From assembly GCA_035430965.1 (NCBI GenBank), contig DAOMHQ010000001.1, forward strand, positions 1 to 64,000: 64,000 bases of DNA, read 5' to 3'. The notes beneath the pieces are model-generated. The model was given only the letters and a program-made list of their open reading frames with translations, made no database searches and was not told the DNA's origin. Below, piece by piece: positions 17,486-25,944 of this stretch. The position numbers and the translations under genes are program-made. Numbering within the stretch: position 1 is the stretch's first letter; every line of letters begins with the position of its first letter. Source of the DNA: JAKPRU01 sp029568995. GTDB taxonomy: Bacteria > Hinthialibacterota > Hinthialibacteria > Hinthialibacterales > JAKPRU01.

Positions 17486-18832
17486 TCATCCGTGCTTTTC
17501 GAACCGATCGCGTAGATTATCCTTTGTGATGATAACCTCGTTCTTTTCATCGAGCGGTACAACCATGTAGTACTCTGAAACCGTCCCGGCAACGCTTGCA
17601 GGAGCGATCAGCTGTGCTTTCAGGCTGTCCTGGACAATGCCGATCTGCAAATGGGGGCTTTTCCCAACCTGCTTAATCGCGGACACGCAGACATTTCGCA
17701 GGTTCATGAACACTTCCGCCAGTCGATTGGCGAACGGCCATTTTGGCGGGGGAGTTTTTGCCAGATTCCGGAACGGCTCCCACAGGATCTTGCCCCGCTC
17801 CTGATCGGGAATGGCATCCAGGGTCTTATCCCAGTCGATGGCCTGGCTTCGCGGAAAGGGAGCAAGAAGGTCGGGCAACCGGCGATAGATCTCCTCATAG
17901 GAATTCGATTGAAAAGACAGGACCGTTCCGGAACTCTCCCGACGTTGTCCCGAAAGATCCACGGAGGTCGCCCATCCCTGGCGATGAAGGTTGACAAAGT
18001 GCAACTGGTAGCAGGTTTGCTCCAGGTCAGTCAGCTGGAGATTCAGATGCACCTCCACAATGGCCGATTGGCGAAAAACGCCTTGCGCATTGATCCCGAA
18101 CAGGACCATGTTGCCCTTTTCATCCAGGCGAAGCAGGGATGGAGGTTTGGGCATTCCTTCCAATTCCTGAAGGCGGATGTCCTTGACAAGGGCATTTTCC
18201 ACAACGGCCTCGGACAGGTTGCACCGCGTGAAACAAGCCAGCCAGAGACTTGCATTTTGCAGGATGGCCTGTGTCAGGTTCGCTTCGAATAGTTCCGTTC
18301 CCCAGAGACGGGCTTCCACCAGATCGGCCCCGGTGAAATCGCAAGCAAAGAACTTGGCATGATCCAGGATGGCTTCGGCCATTCTCGCTCCTCGGAAATC
18401 CACCACAAAACAATCGACTTTGGTCAGATTGGCCTGTGAAATGTCCGATGCATCCAGGTATGCCTCCACGATTTTTGCCCTCTTGAGGTTTGCCCCGGAC
18501 AGACTTGCCCGGCAGAGATGGACGCGGAACAGATCCGCTCCGGTCAGATTCGCCCGGCTCAGATCGGCCCGATCCATCAGGGCGTCGCTCAGGTTGATCT
18601 CGCGCAGGTCCGCATCGCACAGGTTGGTTTCCTCCAGCTTCGCTTCCCGCAAATACGCACGAGAGAAACTCGCCCCGGCGAGATTTGCGCCGGACAAATC
18701 GATCCCATTCAGGTTCTTTCGGGCGAGATTGGCTCCCGCGAGGTCGGGAATGATCTCAGGATTCTCCTGTCGCCATGCGTTCCAGGGATCCACTCCTTCG
18801 TGCAGAATTGCCAAATGATTCGGATTGGCCAT
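17486..18832 (-). CDS. Pentapeptide-repeat protein with C-terminal domain of unknown function
   Basis: A 448-residue cytoplasmic protein starting at ATG 18832 after GAGGAT. Residues about 27-215 are tandem pentapeptides of A(D/N)LxX type (LAGANLARKNLNG and so on), which fold as a right-handed quadrilateral beta-helix. An N-terminal cap (PWNAWRQENPEI) precedes them. The last 230 residues form a mixed domain that is not recognised. Pentapeptide proteins range from gyrase-protecting DNA mimics to structural scaffolds; nothing here decides. It is convergent with the binding-protein gene, with 16 bases between stops. Confidence 0.88.
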   Translation of the reverse strand: MANPNHLAILHEGVDPWNAWRQENPEIIPDLAGANLARKNLNGIDLSGANLAGASFSRAYLREAKLEETNLCDADLREINLSDALMDRADLSRANLTGADLFRVHLCRASLSGANLKRAKIVEAYLDASDISQANLTKVDCFVVDFRGARMAEAILDHAKFFACDFTGADLVEARLWGTELFEANLTQAILQNASLWLACFTRCNLSEAVVENALVKDIRLQELEGMPKPPSLLRLDEKGNMVLFGINAQGVFRQSAIVEVHLNLQLTDLEQTCYQLHFVNLHRQGWATSVDLSGQRRESSGTVLSFQSNSYEEIYRRLPDLLAPFPRSQAIDWDKTLDAIPDQERGKILWEPFRNLAKTPPPKWPFANRLAEVFMNLRNVCVSAIKQVGKSPHLQIGIVQDSLKAQLIAPASVAGTVSEYYMVVPLDEKNEVIITKDNLRDRFEKHG

Positions 18833-19098
18833 ATATGATATCCTCAAGAGAAATGGGTTGCGATTCTGGCAGCAGGCACTGTAGCACAAAGTCGTTCCAG
18901 GTCGGCGTTTTCCCTCGGAAAGAACAGTCATCGCAAATTGTCACTTTAACCGTCTTAAAAGGCAGACTGCAGGTATATCCCTCAACGGGAGTATGATATC
19001 ATCTCTTCCTACCGAATCTTAACAGGATTTCTTTGGTCGAATTTCAGGCAACGGCTCCGGCTGTGCCGACACACAGGCGAAAACGAGAGGAGAGCAGC

Positions 19099-20448
19099 AT
19101 GGGACACAACAAGATCACACGTCGGTTGTTCTTGGCCGGCACGGCGGCAACGGCTCTGGCGGGCTGCGCCACACCTGCCCGCAGGCCGAAACTATCCAGA
19201 ATGGGCTATCGATCCCCCAATGAAAAACTGAACATCGCGGGAATCGGAGTCGGCGGCAAAGGCAGCAGCGATGTTGACAATGTCAGCTCCGAAAATATCG
19301 TGGCGCTTTGCGACGTGGACTGGAACAAAGCATCAGGAACCTTTGGCCGATACCCGAATGCGAAACGATATCGCGATTTTCGGGACATGCTGGAAAAAGA
19401 AGACCGGAATATCGACGCCTGCACAATTTCCACCACGGACCATGTCCACGCCATCGCAGCCATGGCGGCCATGAAGATGGGCAAGCATGTGTATGTGCAG
19501 AAACCCCTCACCCATACGATCTACGAAGCGCGGACTCTGACATTGGCAGCCCGGAAATACGGTGTTGCCACTCAAATGGGCAATCAGGGCCATTCCGGCG
19601 ATGATGTTCGGAAGTTCTGCGAGTTGATCTGGTCGGGTATTATCGGAAATGTCCGAGAGGTTCATGCCTGGACCAACCGTCCGATCTGGCCCCAGGGAAT
19701 TCCCGATCCGCTGCCGGAAGAACCCATCCCGGGGGACCAGGATATCAACTGGGATCTCTGGATCGGACCAGCCCCATATCGGCCTTACAATGCCAAATAT
19801 GCGCCGTTCAATTGGCGTGGCTGGTGGGATTTTGGGACCGGCGCTCTGGGGGATATGGGCTGCCACATTCTCGATCCCATCAACTGGGCGCTGCTCCTGG
19901 AATACCCGATCAGCGTGGAATGCGTCTCCCAGGACGGCAAGAACGAACAGACTGCGCCCAATAAATCCGTTATCCGGTATGAATTCCCCGCGCGCGGAAC
20001 CATGGCTCCGGTGACGGTATATTGGTATGACGGCGGTAACCTGCCCCAGCGCCCGAAGGAGATCCCGGAAGGGATCAAGCTGGCCGACGGCGACAACGGT
20101 TCGATTTTCATCGGCGACAACGGAGTGATTGCCATCGGTACTTACGGTGGTAACCCGCAGATCTTCCCGGAATCGCTGGCGAAAGAATACAAGACACCCG
20201 ATCCATTGATTCCCAGAGCGCCCGGACAGGACCATGCCCGCGATTGGATCCAGGCCTGCATGGGCGGACCACCGTCATGCTCCAATTTCGATTACAGCGG
20301 TCCGTTTACGGAGTGGGTCCTGCTTGGCAATCTCTGCTTGCGCTGCGAAGGCAAGTTGTTGTGGGATGGCCCGAATATGCGGGTCACCAACAACTCCGAG
20401 GCCAATCAGTTTGTCCGGATGAAGTACCGGAAAGGCTGGCATCTCTGA
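19099..20448 (+). CDS. Tat-exported Gfo/Idh/MocA-family oxidoreductase lipoprotein
   Basis: A 449-residue NAD(P)-dependent sugar dehydrogenase-like protein. ATG 19099 follows AGAGGAGAG. The signal has a twin-arginine motif (TRRLFLAG) and a lipobox (LAGC), so it is probably Tat-exported and lipid-anchored. The Rossmann motif GIGVGGKG lies near residues 48-55, the acidic CDVDW after strand 2, and VQKPLTH carries the conserved Lys of the EKP motif. The C-terminal half has the Trp-rich GWWDFGTGALGDMGCH block typical of large families in Planctomycetes-like bacteria. Substrate is unknown. A strong terminator follows the next repeat. Confidence 0.92.
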   Translation: MGHNKITRRLFLAGTAATALAGCATPARRPKLSRMGYRSPNEKLNIAGIGVGGKGSSDVDNVSSENIVALCDVDWNKASGTFGRYPNAKRYRDFRDMLEKEDRNIDACTISTTDHVHAIAAMAAMKMGKHVYVQKPLTHTIYEARTLTLAARKYGVATQMGNQGHSGDDVRKFCELIWSGIIGNVREVHAWTNRPIWPQGIPDPLPEEPIPGDQDINWDLWIGPAPYRPYNAKYAPFNWRGWWDFGTGALGDMGCHILDPINWALLLEYPISVECVSQDGKNEQTAPNKSVIRYEFPARGTMAPVTVYWYDGGNLPQRPKEIPEGIKLADGDNGSIFIGDNGVIAIGTYGGNPQIFPESLAKEYKTPDPLIPRAPGQDHARDWIQACMGGPPSCSNFDYSGPFTEWVLLGNLCLRCEGKLLWDGPNMRVTNNSEANQFVRMKYRKGWHL

Positions 20449-20477
20449 GCCAACCACCGCAGACTCCCGTCCCAACG

Positions 20478-20513
20478 CCCCCTCTCCCTCCGGGAGAGGA
20501 TTGGGGTGAGGGG
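20478..20513 (+). repeat. CCCTCTCCC-type palindromic repeat, copy 2
   Basis: Arms CCCTCTCCC and GGGAGAGGA around a TCC loop, with tail TTGGGGTGAGGG. It lies between the dehydrogenase stop and its terminator, so it is transcribed with that gene. Confidence 0.88.
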
Positions 20514-20529
20514 ACAAACCGAAACAAAC

Positions 20530-20568
20530 AAAGCCGGTCTCCGCAATTCTTTGCGGGACCGGCTTTCT
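20530..20568 (+). terminator. Rho-independent terminator of the Gfo/Idh gene
   Basis: A 16-bp stem with one bulged T (arms starting AAAGCCGGTC and ending GACCGGCTTT, loop TTC) runs straight into a TTTCTT tract. It lies 82 bases past the stop codon. Confidence 0.85.
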
Positions 20569-20587
20569 TCATGCCTCTATGCTCCGA

Positions 20588-20626
20588 AAAACAAATCACC
20601 CCGCCGGTCGACTGACCGGCGGGGTG
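20588..20626 (-). terminator. Rho-independent terminator of the porin gene
   Basis: CACCCCGCCGGTC and GACCGGCGGGGTG form a perfect 13-bp stem with a 4-base loop. Read on the minus strand, it is followed by GATTTGTTTTT. It lies 26 bases after the porin stop codon at 20653. Confidence 0.9.
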
Positions 20627-20652
20627 TAAACTCTCATATCCGTATCGACTGT

Positions 20653-22248
20653 TTAGAATCTGTACAGAAGCTGGAAGCGGATGAACCAGGCGTCATCGTC
20701 ATTCAGGAAGTAATCGCCCGGAGCAAAATATTCCGCGAGGAAGTGTCCGTCCAGGTATTCGTTGAACTTGTATGTGGTCATCCACTGGAGGTTGTGTCCC
20801 ATTTCATCGCCGTCGTCGGGACCGTTGTCCTCATCGGCCATGAAATAGACATATCGAAGCATCTGGCCCATTTTCGCTGTCGGGCTGAGGTCGATTCGTA
20901 CCTCCGGGAGAATCATGTTCGACCAGACACCGAGGTTGGGGTCATTCTGTCCCGTACGAACTTTAAAGCCGTCATACATCGTATACACAAAGAGTTCGCT
21001 GTATTTTGGCCATTGGGAATAGAAGTCATCCCAGCCTTCGTAGTCGCTGCTGTCGGGATCATCGCCGCTCAAGTAGGAGATTCCCGCCTTGAGCGACGGT
21101 TTCCACATCCAGTCGTTCTGCTTCAGCTGGCCCCAGATCAGGCCGCCCCACGCATCCCGGTCTTCTTTGCCCAGACTGTCGCCATGCTGGAACGGATTTG
21201 CCGTCACATTGGCATTTGCGGCCATAGCGGCAACTCGTGCGTCATAATTCGTCCAGTCGATCTTGCCCCACTCTTTTCCACCTTCAGCTGCCATGCTGAG
21301 TGTGGTTCCTTCGAAGATGTCGGTCTTGAGGGTTGTCCGGGCACCCAGCAGCAAGGTCTGTTCTTTCGGGGATAGATCAATGCGGTTCGCTGCGAATTCG
21401 GGTTTGTCGTTCTTATTCCGATAGAGAAGGTATGGCTCGATTCCCCAGCTGTCGTTTACATTGTACTTTGTGTAGATTCCGTAGAGATCCTCATCATCCG
21501 CAAACTGGGTATCGTTCTCCTGCACTTTTGCGGCGAACACATCGATATTTCCATTCTCAAATGGATACGAGAACTTCATCGCGTCAAAGCTGAGTGTCTG
21601 CGACCCATCATATGGAGATCCGTCCAGAATGACAAATCCCTCACCATACACTAGATCCTGGCGACCGATCCTCGTGTTGATTCCCGTGTCGAATACGTTG
21701 TTCCAGTCCACAAAAGCGTTGTCGAAGGCGACATCCTTTGCCTCGACATCGTACCCGGGCATTTCGTTGTCCTGACCGTATAACCATTCCTTATGCAGCT
21801 TGAAAAAAGCCCTCATATCATTATTCATCTGCCAATCGAAGAAGACGCGAGGTCGGAAACGATAGTATTCCCTTGTGTCGTCCGGCAATCTGGGAATGTC
21901 CCAGCCGTCGTCATCAAAATCCCACAAGTTCTCCGCGTATGTTGGTCGGAAACGCAGATCGCCGCCGATCTTAAGGCTCTTCGAAATTCCACCCAGTGGC
22001 ATTACCTCGACGGGGGTCACCGCTCTGCCCGTTTGCCATGCATCGAAAGCCCCCCCGGTGGGGGTGGCTTTGACGGCCTCTTTTGTCTGCTCCACAGCGG
22101 CTTTCATAGCCTGGAGTTCTGTCTCCAATGCCTTGATCCGAGATTCGAGATCTTCCACTCGATCCGCCCACACTCCACCGGAAGATAGCAGACATACTGC
22201 CATCGCGACCAGTCCTACTCTCAACACCCACGATTTACGTAGTTTCAC
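20653..22248 (-). CDS. Outer-membrane beta-barrel protein, alginate-export (AlgE)-like porin
   Basis: A 531-residue outer-membrane protein. A signal peptide (about 1-28, ending VWADR) is followed by a coiled coil (about 29-65, VEDLESRIKALETELQAMK) that could trimerise or contact peptidoglycan. From about residue 95 the chain alternates aromatic and polar residues in beta strands (LKIGGDLRFRPTY, YYRFRPRVFFDW, NTRIGRQDLVYGEGF) and ends in FQLLYRF with C-terminal Phe, the outer-membrane insertion signal. Pattern and length fit the alginate-export family. It likely lets anionic or large oligosaccharides pass the outer membrane. It has its own terminator and no close partner gene. Confidence 0.88.
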   Translation of the reverse strand: MKLRKSWVLRVGLVAMAVCLLSSGGVWADRVEDLESRIKALETELQAMKAAVEQTKEAVKATPTGGAFDAWQTGRAVTPVEVMPLGGISKSLKIGGDLRFRPTYAENLWDFDDDGWDIPRLPDDTREYYRFRPRVFFDWQMNNDMRAFFKLHKEWLYGQDNEMPGYDVEAKDVAFDNAFVDWNNVFDTGINTRIGRQDLVYGEGFVILDGSPYDGSQTLSFDAMKFSYPFENGNIDVFAAKVQENDTQFADDEDLYGIYTKYNVNDSWGIEPYLLYRNKNDKPEFAANRIDLSPKEQTLLLGARTTLKTDIFEGTTLSMAAEGGKEWGKIDWTNYDARVAAMAANANVTANPFQHGDSLGKEDRDAWGGLIWGQLKQNDWMWKPSLKAGISYLSGDDPDSSDYEGWDDFYSQWPKYSELFVYTMYDGFKVRTGQNDPNLGVWSNMILPEVRIDLSPTAKMGQMLRYVYFMADEDNGPDDGDEMGHNLQWMTTYKFNEYLDGHFLAEYFAPGDYFLNDDDAWFIRFQLLYRF

Positions 22249-22329
22249 GGCGTTCCCCCTGTTTCTTGAGGAATGTTAGTTCGGGCGCAATCATTGCTCA
22301 AAATTTGTGAAATTTCAACCCCTTGCGCA

Positions 22330-23661
22330 TTAAAAATTGCGATTATCGATCACTCTTTTGGATTTTCCGATCGCTCTTTCCAGGGTTCTGTGTTCCACAA
22401 GGGTAATTTTGACCGAAATTCCCAGTGCGGTGTGGAGCCGCTGACGCAGTTTTTCCTCCAGGGCACGCATCCCCTTCATCTCGTCCGAAAAGACCTCTCC
22501 CCGCACTTCGACCTGGACCTCGATAGTATCCAGCGCCTCTTTTCGCCCCAGAATGATCTGGTAGAACGGCTGCACACCTTCCACTTCCAGCAAGATCTCT
22601 TCAATTTGGGACGGAAAGACATTCACACCGCGGACAATCAGCATATCGTCGTTGCGCCCCTGAACCTTGGTCATACGGACAGTGGTTCGCCCGCATGAAC
22701 ACGGGTCCGGGATGAGTCTGCAGATATCCCGTGTCCGGTAGCGGATAACGGGGAGGGCTTCCTTGGTGAGCGCGGTGAGCACCAATTCGCCTTCTTCGCC
22801 TATGGCCTTCGATTGACCCGTATCGGGGTCGATGACCTCGGCAAGAAAATGGTCTTCGGAGATGTGCAGACCGTTCTTGACGGGACATTCGCCGGAGACC
22901 CCCGGCCCGATGATTTCGGACAGGCCGTAGTTGTCGGTCGCAGAGATCCCAAGGCCGGCCTCGATTTCACGCCTCATATTCTCCGACCAGGGTTCGCCAC
23001 CGAAAAGCCCGAAGCGAAGATGGATGTCTTTACCAGGCTTAACTCCTTCTTTTTCAAGGAAATCGGCGATGTGAAGCGCGTAGGAGGGCGTACAGACTAA
23101 CGCGGTAGCCTTCATGGCGCGCATCAGTTCGATCTGCCGCAGCGTGTTGCCGCTGGAGGCAGGAATCACCGCCGCACCAATCTTCTCCGCTCCGTAATGC
23201 AGACCGAATCCGCCTGTGAACAGGCCGTACCCAAATGCCACCTGAAGAATGTCTGAAGGGCCGACCCCCCCGGCGCGGATGATTCGGGCCACCAGGTCAG
23301 ACCACAAATCCAGATCGTTTCGAGTATACGCAACGACCGTCGGATGCCCCGTGGTTCCGGAAGAGGCGTGCAGACGGACCACCCGGTCCATCGAAACGGC
23401 CATCATTTCCGTCATGCTGTATGTCCGGACGTCGTCCTTGGTGGTAAACGGCAGTCGCTGAAGGTCATCCAGAGAACGAATATCCTCCGGATGAATTCCG
23501 GCATCCCGGAACACCCGCTGGTAATAGGGCACCTGCGCATCCGCCCGGCGGATCAGGTCCTGCAAACGTCTCAGCTGGAGTGCCTGAAGCTCGTGCCTTG
23601 GCAGGCACTCCATTGTTGGATCCCAAATATTCTCAATACTGTTGGTGCAATGAACTTCCAT
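22330..23661 (-). CDS. paaK: Phenylacetate-CoA ligase-type enzyme, copy 1 (end of ior operon)
   Basis: A 443-residue adenylate-forming ligase that joins an aryl-acetate to CoA through an acyl-AMP. The P-loop-like SSGTTGHPTVV is near residues 99-109; GYGLFTGGFGLHYGAEKIG, DNYGLSEIIGPGV and RYRTRDICRL with CSCGRT follow, and a PaaK-type C-terminal lid (NVFPSQIEEILLEVEGV) is intact. It is the last gene of a five-gene minus-strand operon, 20 bases after the ACT-domain gene. With indolepyruvate oxidoreductase it may run in either direction: acid activation, or ATP formation from aryl-acyl-CoA. A diverged paralogue lies at 24110. The ribosome site is weak. Confidence 0.93.
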   Translation of the reverse strand: MEVHCTNSIENIWDPTMECLPRHELQALQLRRLQDLIRRADAQVPYYQRVFRDAGIHPEDIRSLDDLQRLPFTTKDDVRTYSMTEMMAVSMDRVVRLHASSGTTGHPTVVAYTRNDLDLWSDLVARIIRAGGVGPSDILQVAFGYGLFTGGFGLHYGAEKIGAAVIPASSGNTLRQIELMRAMKATALVCTPSYALHIADFLEKEGVKPGKDIHLRFGLFGGEPWSENMRREIEAGLGISATDNYGLSEIIGPGVSGECPVKNGLHISEDHFLAEVIDPDTGQSKAIGEEGELVLTALTKEALPVIRYRTRDICRLIPDPCSCGRTTVRMTKVQGRNDDMLIVRGVNVFPSQIEEILLEVEGVQPFYQIILGRKEALDTIEVQVEVRGEVFSDEMKGMRALEEKLRQRLHTALGISVKITLVEHRTLERAIGKSKRVIDNRNF

Positions 23662-23681
23662 TCAACTTGTTTCCAATTGAC

Positions 23682-24113
23682 CTACATACTATGAACCCGA
23701 CTGCCGTTCAGCGCCTGATATCCTTCCTTTGTGAGAATCCCAAGTGCCTGATCAGGATCCTCGAAGCGGAAAACCATGATGGCTCTGTCCTCGACACGGT
23801 CCAGAAATCCATACAGATACTCCACGTTGATTCCGGCCTTGCCCAGAATGTTGAGAATCGCGGCCAGTGCTCCTGGCCGATCCGGAATTTCAACGGCGAC
23901 CACCTGGGTCTCCTTAACTGTAATCCCTTCATTTTTCAGGACTTCCAGTGCCTTATCGGTCTTGTCCACAATCAGACGGATAATGCCGAAATCGGCGGTA
24001 TCCGCCAAAGCGATAGCCCGGATATTGACCCCGGCGCGGCCCAGGATTCCCGTTACCTCCGCCATCCGTCCCGCCTGGTTCTCCAGGAAAATAGAAATTT
24101 GTCGTAATTTCAT
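23682..24113 (-). CDS. Tandem ACT-domain protein (amino-acid-binding regulator)
   Basis: A 143-residue soluble protein of two ACT domains: the first opens ISIFLENQAGRMAEVTGIL (about 6-24), the second VVAVEIPDRPGALAAIL (about 73-89). ACT pairs bind amino acids and report their level to a metabolic enzyme. ATG overlaps the stop of the upstream paaK copy by four bases, so the two are translationally coupled. Standalone ACT proteins of this kind recur beside iorAB/paaK in anaerobes, suggesting sensing of an aromatic amino acid; the target here is not known. Confidence 0.92.
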   Translation of the reverse strand: MKLRQISIFLENQAGRMAEVTGILGRAGVNIRAIALADTADFGIIRLIVDKTDKALEVLKNEGITVKETQVVAVEIPDRPGALAAILNILGKAGINVEYLYGFLDRVEDRAIMVFRFEDPDQALGILTKEGYQALNGSRVHSM

Positions 24114-25441
24114 GACACCTTACCTCCTGTCTCCGGTCCGTTTTCAAGCGTTCTTCGATCCACAACCCGTTTCGCCTTGCCCATGCTTCGCTCAATCGTT
24201 TTCGGTTCGACCAAGCGAACCACGGCGCTGATGCCCAAGACGCTTTCAATTTCCTTGCGAATCTTGTGTTGCAGTTCCTCCAATTTCCGGACTTCATCCG
24301 AAAAGATCTGTTCTCTGACCTCCACTCGGATCTCCAATTCATCCATCGATCCTCGCTTGTCGACAACGATCAGATAATGAGGTTCGGTTTCCTCGATCTC
24401 CATTAAGACGCTTTCAATTTGGGATGGGAATACATTCACGCCACGGATGATCAGCATGTCATCCGTTCGTCCGCTGGTTCGTTCCATTCGAGTTGCCGTT
24501 CTGCCGCATCGGCAGGGTTCCGTGGTCAGACGGCTGATGTCGCGTGTCCGGAATCGGATGGTCGGGAATGCCTGCTTGGTGATGCAAGTAAACACCAGTT
24601 CGCCCTTTTCGCCCTCCGGCAAGACTTCGCCGGTGTCCGGGTTTACGATTTCCGGGATAAAGTGGTCGTCACAGATATGAAGGCCGTCCTGATACTCGCA
24701 CTCGCTGGAGACTCCCGGCCCGATGATCTCGGAAAGGCCATAGATGTCGTAGGCTTTCAGCCCCATCCGCTCTTCAATCTCGTTGCGCATGGAGTTGGAC
24801 CAGGGTTCCGCTCCGAACACCCCTGCTTTCAGCTTCAGCTTGCTCCGATCCACCTTCATCTCGTCCATCATCTCTGCGATGCAGAGAGAATACGACGGCG
24901 TACAGGCGAGCATGGTCACTCCAAAGTCTTCAAACAACATCACTTGACGTTTCGTGTTACCGCCGGAGATGGGAATCACTGTGGCCCCGATCTTTTCGGC
25001 GCCGTAATGGAGACCCAATCCGCCGGTAAACAGGCCATATCCATAAGCCACCTGAATGATGTCATCCGGGCCGCCGCCTGCGCAGCAGATCGTGCGGGCG
25101 ATGGTTTCCGCCCAGAGATCCACATCTTCCCTGGTGTACCCCACTACGACCGGCTTGCCGGTCGTCCCGGATGAGGAATGGATGCGGACAACATCTTTGA
25201 GAGGTACGGCGAACAGGCCAAACGGATAGTTGTCTCGAAGATCGTCCTTCGAGGTGAACGGAAACTTCTGCAAGTCTTCGAGATGTTTGAGGTCGTCGGG
25301 CTTCACGCCCGCCTCATCGAACTTTCGTCGGTACGCCGGGATGGTCTCGTACACGCGGCGGAGTGTGCGACGAAGCCGATACAGCTGCAGAGCGCGACGC
25401 TCCTCACGAGGGAGACATTCCATCTCTTGGTTCCAGATCAT
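24110..25441 (-). CDS. paaK: Phenylacetate-CoA ligase-type enzyme, copy 2
   Basis: A 443-residue paralogue of the 22330 ligase, same length and same order of motifs: MECLPREERRALQLYRLR at the start, SSGTTGKPVVV (about 100-110), GYGLFTGGLGLHYGAEKIG, DIYGLSEIIGPGV, RFRTRDISRL, CRCGRT and NVFPSQIESVLMEIE. The active-site set is complete. Only 20 bases separate it from the iorB stop, and it overlaps the ACT gene by four bases. Two divergent ligases in one operon suggest different aryl acids, for example phenylacetate and indoleacetate, but specificity cannot be read from sequence here. Confidence 0.94.
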   Translation of the reverse strand: MIWNQEMECLPREERRALQLYRLRRTLRRVYETIPAYRRKFDEAGVKPDDLKHLEDLQKFPFTSKDDLRDNYPFGLFAVPLKDVVRIHSSSGTTGKPVVVGYTREDVDLWAETIARTICCAGGGPDDIIQVAYGYGLFTGGLGLHYGAEKIGATVIPISGGNTKRQVMLFEDFGVTMLACTPSYSLCIAEMMDEMKVDRSKLKLKAGVFGAEPWSNSMRNEIEERMGLKAYDIYGLSEIIGPGVSSECEYQDGLHICDDHFIPEIVNPDTGEVLPEGEKGELVFTCITKQAFPTIRFRTRDISRLTTEPCRCGRTATRMERTSGRTDDMLIIRGVNVFPSQIESVLMEIEETEPHYLIVVDKRGSMDELEIRVEVREQIFSDEVRKLEELQHKIRKEIESVLGISAVVRLVEPKTIERSMGKAKRVVDRRTLENGPETGGKVS

Positions 25442-25461
25442 GATGCGATCCCCCTGTCTTG

Positions 25462-25944
25462 TTATGAAACACTGGCGGTTCCTCGATCAAAGGCCGCCAT
25501 GTTGACTTCCAGGTATTTTTCCGGGACCACGGAGCGGATGGCTGAATGCCATGCTTCGGGGGCAAACGGTAGATAGTGAGACAGAATCCCCAGCAGATAT
25601 AGGTTGCCCCACTTATTTTTCAATTCTTCCTCGGCATTGGCGACGGACGGATCGATGACCACTCCCCCTGGTCGGACCTGTGACCGGCTTCGGGCGCTTT
25701 CCCGTGCGTGAACGGCCACCAGGATATCGACCATCCCCTGTGGAATCAGCGGGCTGTGCACCTTCTTCCCGAAACGGATCTGGCTGGAGACACTTCCCCC
25801 ACGTTGCGCCATGCCATGGACTTCACTCTGTTTGACATCATATCCCGCATGAAATGCCGCCAGGGCCGTGATGCCGCTCGCCACAAGAATCCCCTGGCCG
25901 CCAAGGCCCGCGAAAAGGATGCTTCGGGTTTCTTCGCCGCTCAT
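25462..25944 (-). CDS. iorB: Indolepyruvate:ferredoxin oxidoreductase, beta subunit
   Basis: A 160-residue subunit of the 2-oxoacid:acceptor oxidoreductase gamma-domain type. It begins ILFAGLGGQGILVASGI, the usual GxGGQG opening of this domain, and continues AGYDVKQSEVHGMAQRGGSV, also diagnostic. It pairs with the alpha subunit to oxidise aryl-pyruvates to aryl-acyl-CoA with reduced ferredoxin. ATG overlaps the iorA stop by four bases and has GAGGAGAAA in front. At 160 residues it is slightly short compared with some homologues (about 190), but both ends look intact. Confidence 0.94.
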   Translation of the reverse strand: MSGEETRSILFAGLGGQGILVASGITALAAFHAGYDVKQSEVHGMAQRGGSVSSQIRFGKKVHSPLIPQGMVDILVAVHARESARSRSQVRPGGVVIDPSVANAEEELKNKWGNLYLLGILSHYLPFAPEAWHSAIRSVVPEKYLEVNMAAFDRGTASVS

